Below, piece after piece: positions 29,554 to 42,705 of a DNA stretch of 64,000 nt. The position numbers were made by a program, and so were the translations under genes. Source of the stretch: Gamsiella multidivaricata (lineage: Eukaryota > Mortierellomycota > Mortierellomycetes > Mortierellales > Mortierellaceae); the NCBI RefSeq assembly GCF_025024155.1, contig NW_026251767.1:1-64000 (forward strand), in the 5' to 3' direction. The notes beneath the pieces were generated by a model. The model did not search any database. It worked only from the letters and a program-made list of their open reading frames with translations, and was not told the origin of the DNA. How positions within the stretch are numbered: position 1 is the stretch's first letter; the number at the start of each line of letters is the position of its first letter.

Positions 29554-31265
29554 GCGAAGTAGCGAAATAGCGAAATGGATAGGAAAGAAAAAAGTACGGG
29601 GGGAAGGATGCAGAACGATGAAGAGACGAAGAGAGACGAAGCACTATCCTGGTTCTTGATCTAATGGATCATCATTTCAACGTCTCCTTAGTCTGCTACC
29701 TCGCCATTGGCTGGTTCCCCTTATTCTCCACCATAGCATGGCACACACCCTCTTTTTTTCTCCTCTTCCTCCCTCCAGCAGCTAGCAACTTCACGCCTTC
29801 TTTTTCTTCTTTGTTGCTGCCAACCCTTTTCGCTGCGTCTGACCATCCAGCAAACGCGCCTTTGGAGTCTCTACATCCCATGCCCACCCGCATCCCGCAA
29901 AGGGCACTCTCCCAGCCAGCTTTCTTGAGCTCCCCTGGTACGTCCTTACTTTCTAACCTCTCCATCCCCCGCTGTCCTCATATTTGTACGCATGATATAA
30001 TCCAGACCGCAAATGTACTTGTATGTCATCTCAAACCTAGGGCGTGTCCACTCCAGCTCTGTTGCTGCACCCACTTTTTTAAGTTGCGGATTGATCTGTC
30101 TTTAGCGCCGGGTTTTAGCTCCTCTATTTGATTCTCTCCATGTCATGGCGATGTTATGTATTGTACGACACACGTGTACATGTCTGGTCTACTGTAACAT
30201 GTACAGTAACATTACACATTGCAGAAACGATGCAAATCCTCGTCGGCCGTGTCTATACCGTCATCCATCTTCACACTTTCCCCCTCCTCCTCCGGAAAAC
30301 AGAAACCTAACTCAATTCGCCCCCAATCAGTCTCCTTCTGGATAAAGTTTTCCCTCTCCCCCCTCCTCCTCCGTTCCTTCCTTCCTCCAATGGGCGATCA
30401 ATTTCAAACGGGGCATTGCCCAATGATGTAGATTGTCCAAATTGAAAAAAAAAAAGAAAATGACACTTAAGAACCCAACCTGTTGGATCAGCGGCACCAG
30501 CATCCCCCCCCCCTCCTCGTAGTCCCTGCCGTTGCCCCATGGCCGCACGCTCCATGAATTAAAGATGACCACATCAACCCCACTTGGTGTCAAATGGAGC
30601 TGATATTCTTTAGACAGGAAATAAAGAGAATAAACCCTATGTGAGGAACGTGCAGATCGGAGGCAGACTCTTTTTTTTTTTTTTCTCCAAGTGGAGATGA
30701 GACAACCGGTATCAATACACATGTTGTTCAGTCAGCACCCATGTTCCCCCCCTTCTCCCTCCCCACTTCTTACCCCGGTCAGCCAAAAGTGATTCACTAC
30801 TCTCTGTACTCCCTGGACTCTATTAATTCGTGTCTCTAAAAAACACACACACACGCATTATTCAGACGAGACATCCATCCGGAACCCCATGTCGCATCCG
30901 GCCTTCTAAAGTGAAGCGTGTCGCTAAAAGACAGAAATGGGGAAGGGGAAGGGGGTGGGGGTGTGGGAGGAAGGGAGAGGGGGGATGTTGTCTCTGGTAA
31001 ATAAAGAAGAGAATGGAGGTGCAGAGGAAAAAGCGGCATGGTCCAAATAAAGCAAGAGTGCAGTGCAGATAGATCTTCTCCCCTTTTTAAGGCTGTTTGT
31101 ACGACACTATCGGACAGATGGGCTCACAACCTCTCCTTAGTGCGCATGGACCATGCTCCTCTCTGGATTGAATGCTGTGCAGCGTCTGTGTCCGTATACT
31201 GTCCTAATACCGGATATTTTTTTTTTATTTTTGTATAGTGCAATATGATACATGCTGCTGATTCT
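29554..31265. other. Long intergenic stretch
   Basis: This is the upstream region of the Sfp1-like gene (pyrimidine-rich on the plus strand). It contains an inverted repeat TGTACATGT...ACATGTACA (about 30176-30207), a CA run near 30841-30853 and poly-A/T tracts. No ORF here looks like a gene, and no RNA gene is recognised. Confidence 0.4.
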
Positions 31266-33667
31266 TCAAGGCGCGTCAGGCGTGTTTGTAATGGATGTAC
31301 CTGCCACAGGTGTGCTTGCGGCCAATAGCTCCTCCTGCGGGTCCCCATGGATCATCTCGTTCATCGACTCTGCCTCATCTCCCAACGGATCCTCATACGG
31401 AATCCCACTCTCGCTGATGTTGCTCAAATCTCCAAACCCATCAGGATCTATAAACGCGACAACATCCAAAATGCAAACCGAAAGAGCCATGTTAGTTTTC
31501 TTTTTCTTCTTCTTTTTCTTCTTCTTTTTTCTTTTTCTTTTTTCTTTTTCTTTTTGTGCCGCCCTTCTCTTCATCTTTATCGCGTGCATCTGTCAGTCTC
31601 TCGCTTTCGCTTCAACTTACCAAAAGAACCTGTATCAAGATAATTGTTCGCAAACGTAAACTCATCCATATCCAATCCATGTGCCTCCAACGCCTCAATG
31701 TTCTTCTGCAGCTGCTCAATCTCCTTTGTAATATCCTCCACTCCCTTCGCAGCATTCGCCCCTGCCTCTGTCTGCGTAAACGACACTGCTGGCATCGGTG
31801 CTGACGTCATCTCCTGTGCGTTCGCCATCGATATCGACCTCAACATGTCGTGATGCACTGGACTGATCCCGTTCGGTAACAGCATCGGAGGAATCGTCAA
31901 ATTCGCAGCATCCAGTTTGAATGGCTGTGTCGCGTAATTGGTGGCTGTTGTTGTCGTTGGAAGAGATGTGAGGTACTCTGGCAAAGTCGCAGTGGCCGTT
32001 GAAATCGTTGGCAATGCTGTGTTGGTTACAGGTGGGATTGTGGTCGGTGCTGTTGAAGTCGCTATAGGCGCTGTAGTAGTAAGTGAGGGGGAAGAATATA
32101 AAGACACAGGAGTTACCTGAGCCGATTGGTTCGCGTTTGCAAGCAGAGCCAGTGTTGCTAGAGAATACAAAAATGAACAAGCTGGGTCAGCATACGCGAG
32201 ATTAAAAGTAAATTTACACTCGGCGTGCACAAAGCAAAGGTATATCCCATACCTGGCGTCATTTCACTGAGGTTAAAGGTTGGCTTAGTGGGCAATCCCT
32301 GCGATTCCATCCCAGGCAAGACATAGTCCGCCTCCGACTCTACCATCGATGCACGCTTACGCTTGCTTCCAAGCAGCTTCGTCACCTCTTCCTCATGCTC
32401 CTCTCCGAATCCCTGATTCAAACCATGTTCGTATTCCTCATTCAAATCGCCCTCCGTGATCGTCAACCTTGGCCTCTTGTTCGGAACAATTGCCTTCTTC
32501 TTCTCTCCCGAAAACACGCTTGCCAAGAACCGAAGAATCTTGTCAATCGTCTCCTGCTGCCGCTGGTGTCGCTCCCTCGCTGCGATCGATTCCTGCCACA
32601 ACGACTGATGGTCTCGCTCAATATTCTTCAAATCGGACGAAATAGCGATCTGGTGCTTCTTGATCGCCGTTACTTCCTGTAAAATATGTCCCAGATCCAT
32701 CGTCAACGCATCCCTGTCATCGTTTGCATTCGACGCCTTCTTACGAGAGACCAAGCACAGCAAGTCGGGCTGGTTCTTTTGAAAGTGTGGATTACTAAAC
32801 TCCCACTGCTCAGAGTCCGTATCCGGGAGGAGAACACCTTGTTGCAAATGGGGTACCTTGTGAAATCCATACATGTTGAGCTGTCGTACAAACGATGAAA
32901 ATCTGTTGTGCTTGAAAAACTTTGGCAGTACTTCCTTTGCAAACTCTACGTGCTTGAGGACTACGTTGGGCATGTCAAAACAAAGAAACGACACATGGTC
33001 GGTCAGGATTTCGTATGTCATATGAAAAAGAGAATCGCACTCATGCACCCGACAGTAACCGTAAAACAAGAGGGTGGCAGATCGCACACATACCAAGAAA
33101 TGAGTGTCCGTCTTCCGACCATTTGATCAAGTTGTTGGATGCCTCGTCTCCAACCATGCTGTTCAAAACATGAAGCAATTGAGTGTCGTTAGCTCGTTAG
33201 CTCGTCTCCTAAATGACCAACAGTAGCGTGAGATAGGACGATGGCACGTACTTGTAGAGCTTTGTCAAGAAGGCTGCGACGTTGCTTCGGGCAGTGCTAG
33301 ATGGTCTGGGCGACTTTTGCATCGTTGGCGAGGGCGAAGGCGAAGGCGAAGATAAGGGCGAGGACCCAGCAGTGCCAGAAGTCGACGGCCTGTTGGTGGT
33401 AGTGGCGTTAGACCTTGTAGAATTGCTGTTGCGGCCACTGACGAGCATGTTGTTGGCATTGGGCATGATATCAGTGGATCCTTGGATCTGTGTCCGTGTC
33501 AGTGAGCTATTGCCACTGTTTCCACTGCTGCTGGAACCAACACCGGTAGAGGGTGCGCCTTGGATTAAGGCCAGAGCCGAGCGGGGGTTGTTGACTAGGG
33601 TCATGGCGGTGCTCGTGGGAGGATGGACGATGGCGTTGCTGGAGCTTGCTGTGCTTGACGGAGCCAT
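31266..33667 (-). CDS. HSF1: Heat shock transcription factor
   Basis: Five exons (33252-33667, 33094-33158, 32253-32960, 31621-32157, 31266-31447) keep phase and give 635 residues. A 130-residue Ser/Pro/Asn-rich N-terminus precedes the HSF DNA-binding domain: AFLTKLYNMVGDEASNNLIK, WSEDGHSFLV, then HVEFAKEVLPKFFKHNRFSS and FVRQLNMYGFHKV. A heptad-rich trimerisation region follows (LTMDLGHILQEVTAIKKHQI ... IERDHQSLWQ), then acidic and Ser/Thr-rich regions. The last exon ends with an acidic EDPLGDEAES stretch. HSFs bind arrays of nGAAn and activate chaperone genes. The gene lies 457 bp downstream of an HSP70 gene on the same strand, an obvious candidate target. Confidence 0.9.
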
Positions 33668-34123
33668 GTATGTTGGCTGTTATTGTGGCGGGTGTACTGC
33701 GAAGAGTATCGGGGTATGAAGAGGACGGGCAAGGTGGTGTGTTTTGGGAATGATGGATGTTACAGGAGGAGTGGAATGGTAAAGGAAGCTGATGTCGATG
33801 CTATGGTTTGTTGGGTTGATTGCCGATCGTGAGGGCGAAGGCGAGTAGTAAGGAAAAAAAAAAAAAAAAAATCAAAATACAACCTATTTTATTTTGAAGA
33901 CATTTGCATAATAATGATAGTCAACATCTAGGAGCCGTGTCTCGCAATTTTTCTTCCTTTTTATTATTTACAGAGAAAAACTACATGCAAGACCTATTTT
34001 TTTTTTCTTTTTTTTCCTCATGGTTGGTTGGCGAAGGGTGTTTGAGCAAATATACAAGTCGAATTGGGTGCAGTAGAGCAAGAGACAAAGTGGAGATGAA
34101 GAGTGCAGTGCTTGCCCGCGTCT

Positions 34124-35576
34124 TTAGTCGACCTCCTCGATCGTGGGCTCAGAGCCGCCGTCACCAGGGAAGCCACCAGGGGCAGCACCAGCTGGAGGAG
34201 GTGCACCGGCACCGCCGTAGATCTTCATCATGATCGGGTTCGAAATCTCCTCGAGATGCTTCTGCTTGGCCTCAAACTCCTCCTTTTCCGCCTCCTGGTT
34301 GCCGTCCAACCAGGTGATGACCTCCTGGCATGCATCCTCCAAAGTCTTCTTGTCCGCGGCATCGAGCTTGCCTCCGACCTTCTCGTCACTGAGAGAGTTC
34401 TTGATGTTGAACGTGAATGACTCGAGACCGTTCTTGGCCTGGATACGAGCAGTCGCGGCCTCGTCCTCAGCCTTGTACTTCTCAGCTTCAGAAACCATGC
34501 GCTCGATATCCTCCTTCGACAGACGGCCCTTATCGTTCGTAATCGTGATCTTGTTGGCGCGGCCGGTAGCCTTCTCCGAGGCAGAGACGTTCAAAATACC
34601 GTTCGCATCAATGTCAAACACGACCTCGATCTGGGGAACACCGCGGGGAGCTGGGGGAATACCAGTAAGCTCAAACTTGCCGAGCAAGTTGTTGTCCTTG
34701 GTGCGAGCACGCTCACCCTCGTAGACCTGGATCAACACACCAGGTTGGTTGTCGGCATACGTCGAGAAGGTCTCGGATTTCTTGGTGGGGACAGTAGTGT
34801 TGCGCTTGATCAGGGCGGTCATGACACCTCCAGCGGTCTCAATTCCAAGAGAGAGTGGAGCGACATCGAGCAAGAGAAGGTCCTGGGTCTTCTCAGAGGT
34901 GTCACCGGTCAAGATGGCGGCCTGGACGGCAGCACCGTAGGCGACGGCCTCATCGGGGTTGATGGACTTGTTGGGTTCTTTGCCGTTGAAGAAGTCAGAG
35001 ACCATCTTCTGGATCTTTGGAATACGGGTCGAGCCGCCGACGAGGACAATCTCGTCAACGAGACCCTTGTCGATCTTGGAGTCGCGGAGGACCTTCTCGA
35101 CAGGCTCCATGGTGTTGCGGAACAAATCTTGGTTAAGCTCCTCGAAACGAGCACGGGTCAAGGAAGTGTAGAAATCAATACCCTCAAAGAGCGAGTCGAT
35201 CTCGATCGAGGTCTGGGCGGACGAGGAGAGTGAGCGCTTAGCACGTTCGCAAGCTGTGCGAAGACGACGGAGGGCACGAGGGTTGCCAGAGAGGTCCTTC
35301 TTGTGCTTGCGCTTGAACTCCTGGACAAAGTGGTTGACAAGGCGGTTATCGAAATCCTCGCCTCCCAAGTGGGTGTCACCAGCGGTGGCCTTGACCTCAA
35401 AAATGCCATCCTCGATGGTCAGGAGTGAAACATCGAAGGTACCACCACCGAGATCGAAGATGAGGACGTTCTTCTCGCCAGTGGTCTTCTTGTCTAGACC
35501 GTAGGCAATTGCGGCAGCAGTGGGCTCGTTGATGATACGAAGGACGTTCATTCCGGCAATCATACCAGCATCCTTA

Positions 35577-35611
<35 letters not shown>

Positions 35612-36489
35612 CACAGTGACGACGGCATTGTTGACGGGGGTGCCGAGGTAAGCCTCGGCGGTCTCGCGCATCTTGGTGAGGACCATGGAAGAGATTTCCT
35701 CGGGGGTGAAGTCCTTCTTCTCCCCCTTGTACTCTACTTGGATATAGGGCTTGGTGCCCTTATCGATGACCTTGAAGGGCCAATGCTTCATGTCGGACTG
35801 GACATCCTTGTCGTCGAAACGGCGACCGATGAGACGCTTGGCATCGAAGACGGTGTTGACTGGGTTCATGGCGACCTGGTTCTTGGCGGCATCACCGATG
35901 AGACGCTCCGTGTCAGTAAAGGCGACATAGGATGGGGTGGTGCGGTTACCCTGATCGTTGGCGATAATCTCGACACGGTCGTTCTGCCAGACGGCGACGC
36001 AAGAGTAGGTGGTTCCGAGATCGATACCAACAGCTATGTGACAAATGTACAAAAGAAAACGATTAGAAATCCGGATTCAAGTCACAAAAGTAATCACCGA
36101 GTCGTATGGGAGCGAAGACGCGATATATGATACAAAGGTTTCATGGTAAGACACCAAAAAAAAAAAAAAAAAAAAATGTCGCATTTGTTCATCCGTGTTC
36201 AAGCCAGCGGGGGTGCTCAGCTTCTTTCAAACCCTCTTTTCCAAATGCATGTCCATTTTCATGTCCAAGGTCCGCTCGACATTGAAATTGAAAACTATTG
36301 TATTGTATAATAAGTATACGCGTCCGCTTGGCCCAAACCTAGCTGTTCAGCACCAGGGAAAAGGAAAATGACTGAGAGTACAAGAACAAAAGAGAAGGAT
36401 CGACAACGAGGGGAAGGATGAAGGGAGGGGAGAGAGAAGGACGGAATGGAGAGTATTGCTCGCTTACCTTTTCCGGTTGCTTCAGCCAT
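34124..36489 (-). CDS. SSA1: Cytosolic Hsp70 chaperone
   Basis: A 22-nt first exon (36468-36489, MAEATGK plus G) and a long second exon (34124-36033) give 643 residues with a 434-nt intron between. Hsp70 signatures are present: [15 protein letters not shown] at the ATP-binding N-terminus, [27 protein letters not shown], the interdomain linker [14 protein letters not shown], and the C-terminal EEVD that binds TPR co-chaperones and marks cytosolic/nuclear members. It folds newly made and stress-damaged proteins with Hsp40 and nucleotide exchange factors. A TATA-like GGATATAAG lies at 36672-36680. I did not find a perfect three-unit heat-shock element by eye in the 400 bp upstream. Confidence 0.95.
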
Positions 36490-36671
36490 GGTTGTATGTA
36501 TGTGTTGTTAAAGAGGAAATGCGTGTGAAAAAAAATGAAAAAATGAGAGAAGAAGATAGTGCTGTTTCTGTTTCTGTACGGGTGAGGATGAAGATGAATG
36601 CGAGTGAGAGCAAAGGGCGAAGTATGGGTGAGAAAAAGAGAAAGAGAGAGAGGGGGGTGCGCACTGGCCTA

Positions 36672-36680
36672 CTTATATCC
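36672..36680 (-). promoter_or_regulatory. TATA element of the HSP70 gene
   Basis: The minus strand reads GGATATAAG about 185 nt upstream of the ATG, so the 5' leader would be about 150 nt. Confidence 0.4.
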
Positions 36681-37829
36681 ACACTTTTTTCCACAGCGTT
36701 CGACGTGACATCACACAGCCCTTTTTGGGCCTTATCTAGCAAGTTCGCGATGCATGTGGATCAACCTTCTTGGGTCCATGTCCATGCTGCTGCTGCTGCT
36801 GCTGCTCTCAAGAAGCAACCAGCCCGCTGCTGGACAATGAAAGCAAACGGTCGCACCCTTTCCAGAGGCTCCTTCTTTTTCGCACGCCGCCATTCTTTCC
36901 TTTTCTTTCCTTCTCTGTTTTTGGCCTTCATTTCCGTCATTTCCTTCATTTCCTTCATTTTATTACTTTACTATTTAGATTGCCGCTAGTCTAGTATGTT
37001 TTCGTCTTTCACATCTCTCGTCTTTTCCTATGCCACGTTTACATGCAGACTGTCCAATGTTGAGCAACAATACGCCGCAGCCACTACCCACTGTTCTTGG
37101 CTGTCGTTGTAATAGCCATCACAAGCGCCCGCGCCACTGGGCATCCGGAGGAGGCATTCAAGATAATACGGTAGCTGGCAGAAACACCACCACAGATGGT
37201 GCTTTGACATTAGTCTTTTAAACGCCTAAGCTGTCCATTACAACTATGGGTACAATCCTCTGGCTGCGTATCCGTAGACGAATAATCGTCTGCTGCACTC
37301 GTGAAAGGAAAAAGAGAGAGAGAGAAGGTGCGAAGGAGGAGGATGATCCCCATTCATCCTGGTCTCATACAATTTTATCAACGACAGCCTACCATTCCAT
37401 TTCACGCCAAGCAACCGACTAGTAGGTAATATTACGTACATTACGTATACACAGAGTCTACTATTCAGAAAAGAGCGTTGGCTTGGAATGAAAGCAGAGC
37501 ATGCTGTTTCCGTATGATTTATCTGTAGCCACTATATTCGCGCGTTGTTTATTTCTGCAACGTACCTACCCGATATGAAATTTGAGCCTAGTCTAGGCTT
37601 ATTGCAATCAATAGGTCCCTCGAAAAGGTGAAAAACGAAAGGCGAGAGAGAGACGACTTGACACACAAAAGGGACAAAACACACGGCTTCTCTTACCTCC
37701 CATTCACCTTCTCTTGCACATTGACCATCCTTCTTCTTCTTTGTACTATAGAACCACCGCCCCCATTCCTCATTCCTCATTCCTCCTTCCTCATTCCTCA
37801 TCAATACCGCACAGTTCCTCTCCTTCCTC
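36681..37829. other. Intergenic stretch
   Basis: It holds the HSP70 upstream region with four spaced copies of a TTCATTTCC-like element near 36927-36960, and a CTG run at 36788-36805. The leader of the next gene has tandem CATTCCT repeats at about 37767-37802. No gene is seen. Confidence 0.4.
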
Positions 37830-39017
37830 ATGAAGTTCTTCTCTCTTGCAGCGGCTCTCTTGGCCTTCACCGGTACGTAATCCTCCTCCCTATCCGTTCT
37901 ACCATTACACAGACCAATCTGCTCTATGCTCTCAACTACTTCACTTTTCACTCGCACTTTGTATTTCCCCGCTACAATCCACTCATTCGTTCCTAACAAT
38001 TCCTAACGATGCATTGTTCGCTCTGTGTGGCCATATTGTAGCCCTCGTCTCTGCGCAGGACGTTGACAAGAGGCTGGTTGATATCTCCGACACTCAGCTG
38101 GAGGTCAAGGAGATGCACACCAAGCCCAATGTGGACACCTTCGTCGTCACTGTCCAGCGAACGGATGACCTCCTTGCTGACGACGGCACCTTCCTTGCCG
38201 AGCGTGTCATGGCTGTTGCATTTAACTTTGATGTCCAGGATCACGAGGTACGGCTCCTTTGATACAGCCCTCCGTGTTCATATATTGCTCATTTAGCGTG
38301 ATGTGTGTGATATAGGGCCGCAGTTCCATCATGTTACGCCAACTGTCAAGACACCTAACTTCTTTTTTCCATCTCTCTATCACGTTTCAGGTCCTAATCA
38401 ACAAAGTCCCTTTGAACTTTGGGTCGCAGGAGAAGCCAGAGGAACCCATCACAGTCACAGTGACTGTCGAGGCTGGTGTCATTGTCGGCCCCGCACTCGA
38501 CCCCGAGACCAAGGTTGATGACCTCATGGAGGCCTTCGATACCGGCCTCGTGACCGTCCAGGTGACTGCCTCAACTGAGTTTGTTCCCATTGAAGATGGT
38601 TCAATTGTCCGCCGTGTTACCCTCAGGGAGACCATTGTTGAAGTCAACGGTCTCGAGATTACACAGACAGACGCTGCTCAGCAGGTCTTCGAGATCATGC
38701 CCGACGGCTCCCTTGGCAGCTACACTCCTCTTCCTTTCGGCAACAGCGGTTGCCAGCCTGGCAAGGACTTTGAGGACGCCATGGAGTCCATTGACGAATG
38801 GTTCCGCTCGCTCAACTGGCCCGGATTCCTCTGCGCTGGTTTGGTCGCCGTCTCCATGTTTGTCTTCTCTGCTACCTCGCTCCGCTCTCTGATTCAGAAG
38901 CGTCGCCAGGCTCGCTATGCCAAGATCCACCAGCACGAGGCTGCGGACGAATTTGTGCAGGTCACTGTCATCGAGGACAAGAAGCTGGATGATGAGAAGA
39001 AGGCCCTCAACCTCTAA
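37830..39017 (+). CDS. Type I membrane protein with signal peptide, unrecognised
   Basis: Exons 37830-37872, 38042-38247 and 38391-39017 give 291 residues. The N-terminus is a signal peptide (MKFFSLAAALLAFTGALVSA, cleaved before QDVDKR). The extracellular part is beta-rich and acidic, with alternating Thr/Val strands (FVVTVQRTDDLL, ITVTVTVEAGVIVGP, VTVQVTASTEF). Residues about 226-248 form a membrane helix (GFLCAGLVAVSMFVFSATSL), followed by a basic stop-transfer stretch (QKRRQARYAK) and a 40-residue acidic-basic tail. No enzyme motif is present. It could be a surface or endomembrane protein. The strong splice sites and C-ending codons suggest it is well expressed. Confidence 0.75.
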
Positions 39018-40020
39018 AGGACTTCTTTTTCTTATGCCCCTATTACCGTCTTGACGGTAAGCTGCAGTCCTCCGCGACTTGCAGCGTCGTTGAAGGATAC
39101 AAAAAGCCAGCTGCACTCGTCTATGTCTGATTGTCTACTTGTATCCATCTCCATGCCACATAGTCCACGAATATCTATCTATATTGCCCTGCACATTCTT
39201 GTGTCTAAAAAATAAATTGTTTTTCGTTATAAGCTGCTTATGTATGATGAGACGGGAACAAGGAGAAGTACAGAATTAAAGATGATGCATCTTTTTCTGC
39301 AGCGAGAGATGAGATGCTGTTGTTGTTTGATGTTGTAGCTTCGTTTTACCCCTGCCTGTGCTGCTTCGCCCTTTCTGCTCAGATAGAAAGAGGCTATTGT
39401 ATTTTTAGGGAGCGACAATGATGAAGAAAGAGCCCATACTCTCGCTCATTCTTTTCTCCACGGACGTAACAAGAACCAGGAAAGGCAGAGGAAAGTTGCC
39501 ATGAGTATCCACCGCCAGGGCAACTTCTGGCGATCAAAGGGATGGAAACGATCGACCCGTTCCATTTTCACTGTTACTTAGTGCGTCGTATGCGGGAGGC
39601 TTCTTGCGTCCATGGTCGACCCAGAAGCAGAGGACATTGGACTAGTTACAAAACAAACAGGAGCTCCTCTTTGCTGCCATTAATGACCAACAGAAGTAGG
39701 CTAACCCATGAAGAGTCATGGATAGCTACTTGTTGCCCCTAATGAGGGACAGCACGAAATATGAATATGTTAATGCAATTCGTGTCAGGATCCTGGTTGG
39801 ATACACGATGAATGCTGAAAATACATTTTTTTCCCTGAAGCAGAGTATGTGAGCATCCATCCCATGTGGATGGCTGACCCTTCGCTTACTATATATACTT
39901 ATAAAAGACAGCATTTCTTGCTTCCTTCTCATCCTCATCGTTCTTTCATTCTGCTTGCATGCCTCTCATCCATCCTCCACTCATTCATCCTCATCTCTAT
40001 TTATCAACTCTGTTACCATC
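39018..40020. other. Intergenic stretch with a TATA element
   Basis: No gene is seen. A CTATATATACTTATAAAAG element at 39889-39907 lies about 115 nt upstream of the next start codon. Confidence 0.45.
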
Positions 40021-42002
40021 ATGTCCGCCTCCACCCTGATCCACACTTCTCTTAGACAGGCCTCCAGCAAGGTCCTGCCCATCCTCACATTCCCACGGAC
40101 CACCCAACCCCTCGCCCTTTCACTCCTCACCTCAAGGCGACTCATCTACTCCAGAGGTAACGTCCTCCTTGCAAGCAAGTCCCTGTCAACAAGATCAGCA
40201 CTGAATCCCCTTCGACAGTACACCACCTCTTCGTTGGTCGTCAGCAATGAAAAGACCAATGTTAATCAGGGTAGGTTGCTTTGCCACCGAACACTGTATA
40301 TGTTCCTTCTTTAAGATCTGTCAATCTTTGACATGTTCTCATGCTTTATTGCGCCTTTTCACAATTAGCACCAGCAATGGCTGCTGCGGCCGTTCAAGAA
40401 GAAAGCATGAGTGAGAAACATGAACAGAGGTATGTATCTTGTACTTTCAATTCAGGGCTATCTTTCAGATATGTTCCTGAAAAATTAGCAGTGCATGATC
40501 CGTGCTCGACATTACATCTTCAATTGCTGAGGACACAACACTCTCTTTGAACTTTCAGTGGCCTCTGCACACAAACACGGACACACAATTTGCTCAGCGC
40601 AAGGTGCATTCCGCGGAAGGGACCATAGGGGGAGGCATGGTCAGTTGTATGTGCTGGACTGGATAGATGACCCATGGAGTGATCAAGTGTCGCTCACACA
40701 GTCGCACAAGACCTGCCTGATCTTTTTACTGGCGATGATGATGATAGTGGCCCCCCCTTCATGACATCATGCACAAACCAGCAGTACACATTTGCTAACC
40801 CTATACATTGCCCTATCTTTATCGCACATAGAATCTCCGAGATCAAGGATGCAAAGCTGATCTTTAACCAGGCGTTCAGAAATGTGCAGGATGTCTGTGG
40901 ACGAGAAAACATGCGGTTCCCCAAGGAGATCATCTGGTTGATGGGCGCACCAGGATCAGGAAAGGGCACCCACACGCCCGCTATCCTACGCTCCAGGGGC
41001 ATCACCAATCCTCCGATCTCCATGTCCTCTCTTCTCTCGACACCCGAGTGCAAGGAGCTGATCAACAAGGGGCTTATGATCAGTGACGGCAAAGTTGTCG
41101 AAAATCTGCTGCATGCCCTCCTGGATTGTGAACCCGAGGTTGGTGTACTTGTGGATGGGTTCCCGAGAAGCGAAGTTCAAGTCGAGTGCCTGAAGTTGTT
41201 TCACGAAAGGATGCACGAGTTGCGCAGGGAGTACAAACACACACCGCTGAAGGACTTTTTCCCACGACCGACCTTCCGTATCTGCGTGCTCTATGTCGAT
41301 GAAGAAATCTCAGTCAGTCGGCAGCTCATGCGCGGCAGGCTGATTAAGGAGCACAATGCCCAAGTCCTCCGTTCTGGCAAGGGCGAGATCAAGGAAGAGC
41401 GTGTCACGGACTACGACGAACTACTCATCCGGGCAAGATACGAGATCTTCAAGGACCACTACTCGTGTTTATTGAAGCTGAGCAAAATCTTCCCCTTCCA
41501 TCTGATCAATGCTGTTGGAAGCATTGATAGCGTGATGCGCATCATCCTCAAGGAATTCGAGTACCAGTCTTCGCTCGAGTTAGAGCACGACACTTATGAA
41601 GCCATCTCCCATGTCCCACTGGCGACCAAGATTGGTATTCATGCCCGACAGGATCTGATCAGGAGGTTGGAGCATTATTGCGAGACCGAGCCCGAGATCT
41701 TCTCAAAAGCCGTTCGGTTTATCGATCAGGAGGTATCGCCCATGGTCGCTCGGCACGCCATTAGTGGACAGGCCCTTGTGCGATCTCAGAACCCGATTCT
41801 CTCGGACCCAAAGGTTGTCGAGGTGGTTATCAGCATTCTTTCAGAGCGTGGATACGCTGTAACCATGGATGAGCGCGTTCACGAGACACCGAAGCGTATC
41901 GACCCGGAGACCTGGGAAATTATTTTGGAGAGAACGCATGTTTACGCGCTGAACGTTCGGTTCCCGCAACACCACATTCAGCCCTTGGAGCAAAAGTTCT
42001 AA
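40021..42002 (+). CDS. Adenylate-kinase-like NMP kinase with mitochondrial presequence and C-terminal extension
   Basis: Exons 40021-40270, 40369-40429 and 40832-42002 give 493 residues. The first 80 residues are Arg/Ser/Leu-rich without acids (TSRRLIYSRGNVLLASKSLS), a typical mitochondrial targeting sequence. The kinase core begins with the P-loop GAPGSGKGT (about 142-150), then the NMP-binding VLVDGFPRSEVQ and the Arg-rich SRQLMRGR near the lid. Its role would be phosphoryl transfer between ATP and a nucleoside monophosphate. About 160 further residues follow the kinase fold (ISHVPLATKIGIHARQDLIR ... HVYALNVRFP); I do not recognise them. An optional 45-nt in-frame exon at about 40559-40603 could add 15 residues. 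Confidence 0.75.
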
Positions 42003-42705
42003 AGGTGTAAAGAAATTCTCTTATGTTTCTTTTTGCAGTCTCTTTTTTTTTTTCTGTTTTTTTCTTTCTTTCATTCTTTCTATCCAATTGCTTCCAGCAC
42101 TTTTTCTTATTAGATACATTGCCTCTGCATCCGTTATGTTCATGATGCACCCGCGTATGAACATCAACGCTATTTCTTTTGCTTTCATGTAACAGCACAG
42201 GCTGTTCAAACTCTCTCCTCACTTTTCTTCACCAGCAACGCCATTTTGCTACGATAGTCCATCCATATTTATTCCTCAATGTATACTATCCCTTACTCCG
42301 ACGACTTCGATTTTTGATTCATAAAGTCGCAATGGGGGACAATTGGGAACAGTAGGCCAATACTGCAAAGAAAAAAAAAAAAAAAAAAAAAACGATTAAA
42401 CTCAATTTTGCACGAAAACAAAAACAAATGCGTTCAAAGCTGATGTATCTTGTTCCAAGTAAGATTCGAGAGGAGTAGTGTCTCGTTCGATGCCTACTGC
42501 ATATAAATAACCGCCATTGTGAGTTCGTGTTCACAAAAACTCAATCCAAGGTTACGTTTGGCAACTTTGAGCGCGTTTTTTTTATGCGTGTGTATATGTG
42601 TGTTTATCGATATATCGATAACCATTCGACGCATTGGTAGCGGTGGTGGGGTTTATTTTTTTTATTTTTTTTTATTTTTTTTTACTGCTCCCAATCCATC
42701 AGTGA
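42003..42705. other. Intergenic stretch
   Basis: It contains 3' untranslated and flanking sequence with T- and A-rich tracts (for example A22 at about 42369-42391). No gene is seen. Confidence 0.4.

Noticed and set aside
36490..36990. Heat-shock elements upstream of HSP70
   Set aside because: TTC-containing repeats (TTCATTTCC) are present, but no clean alternating nGAAnnTTCnnGAAn array was found by eye, so none is annotated.
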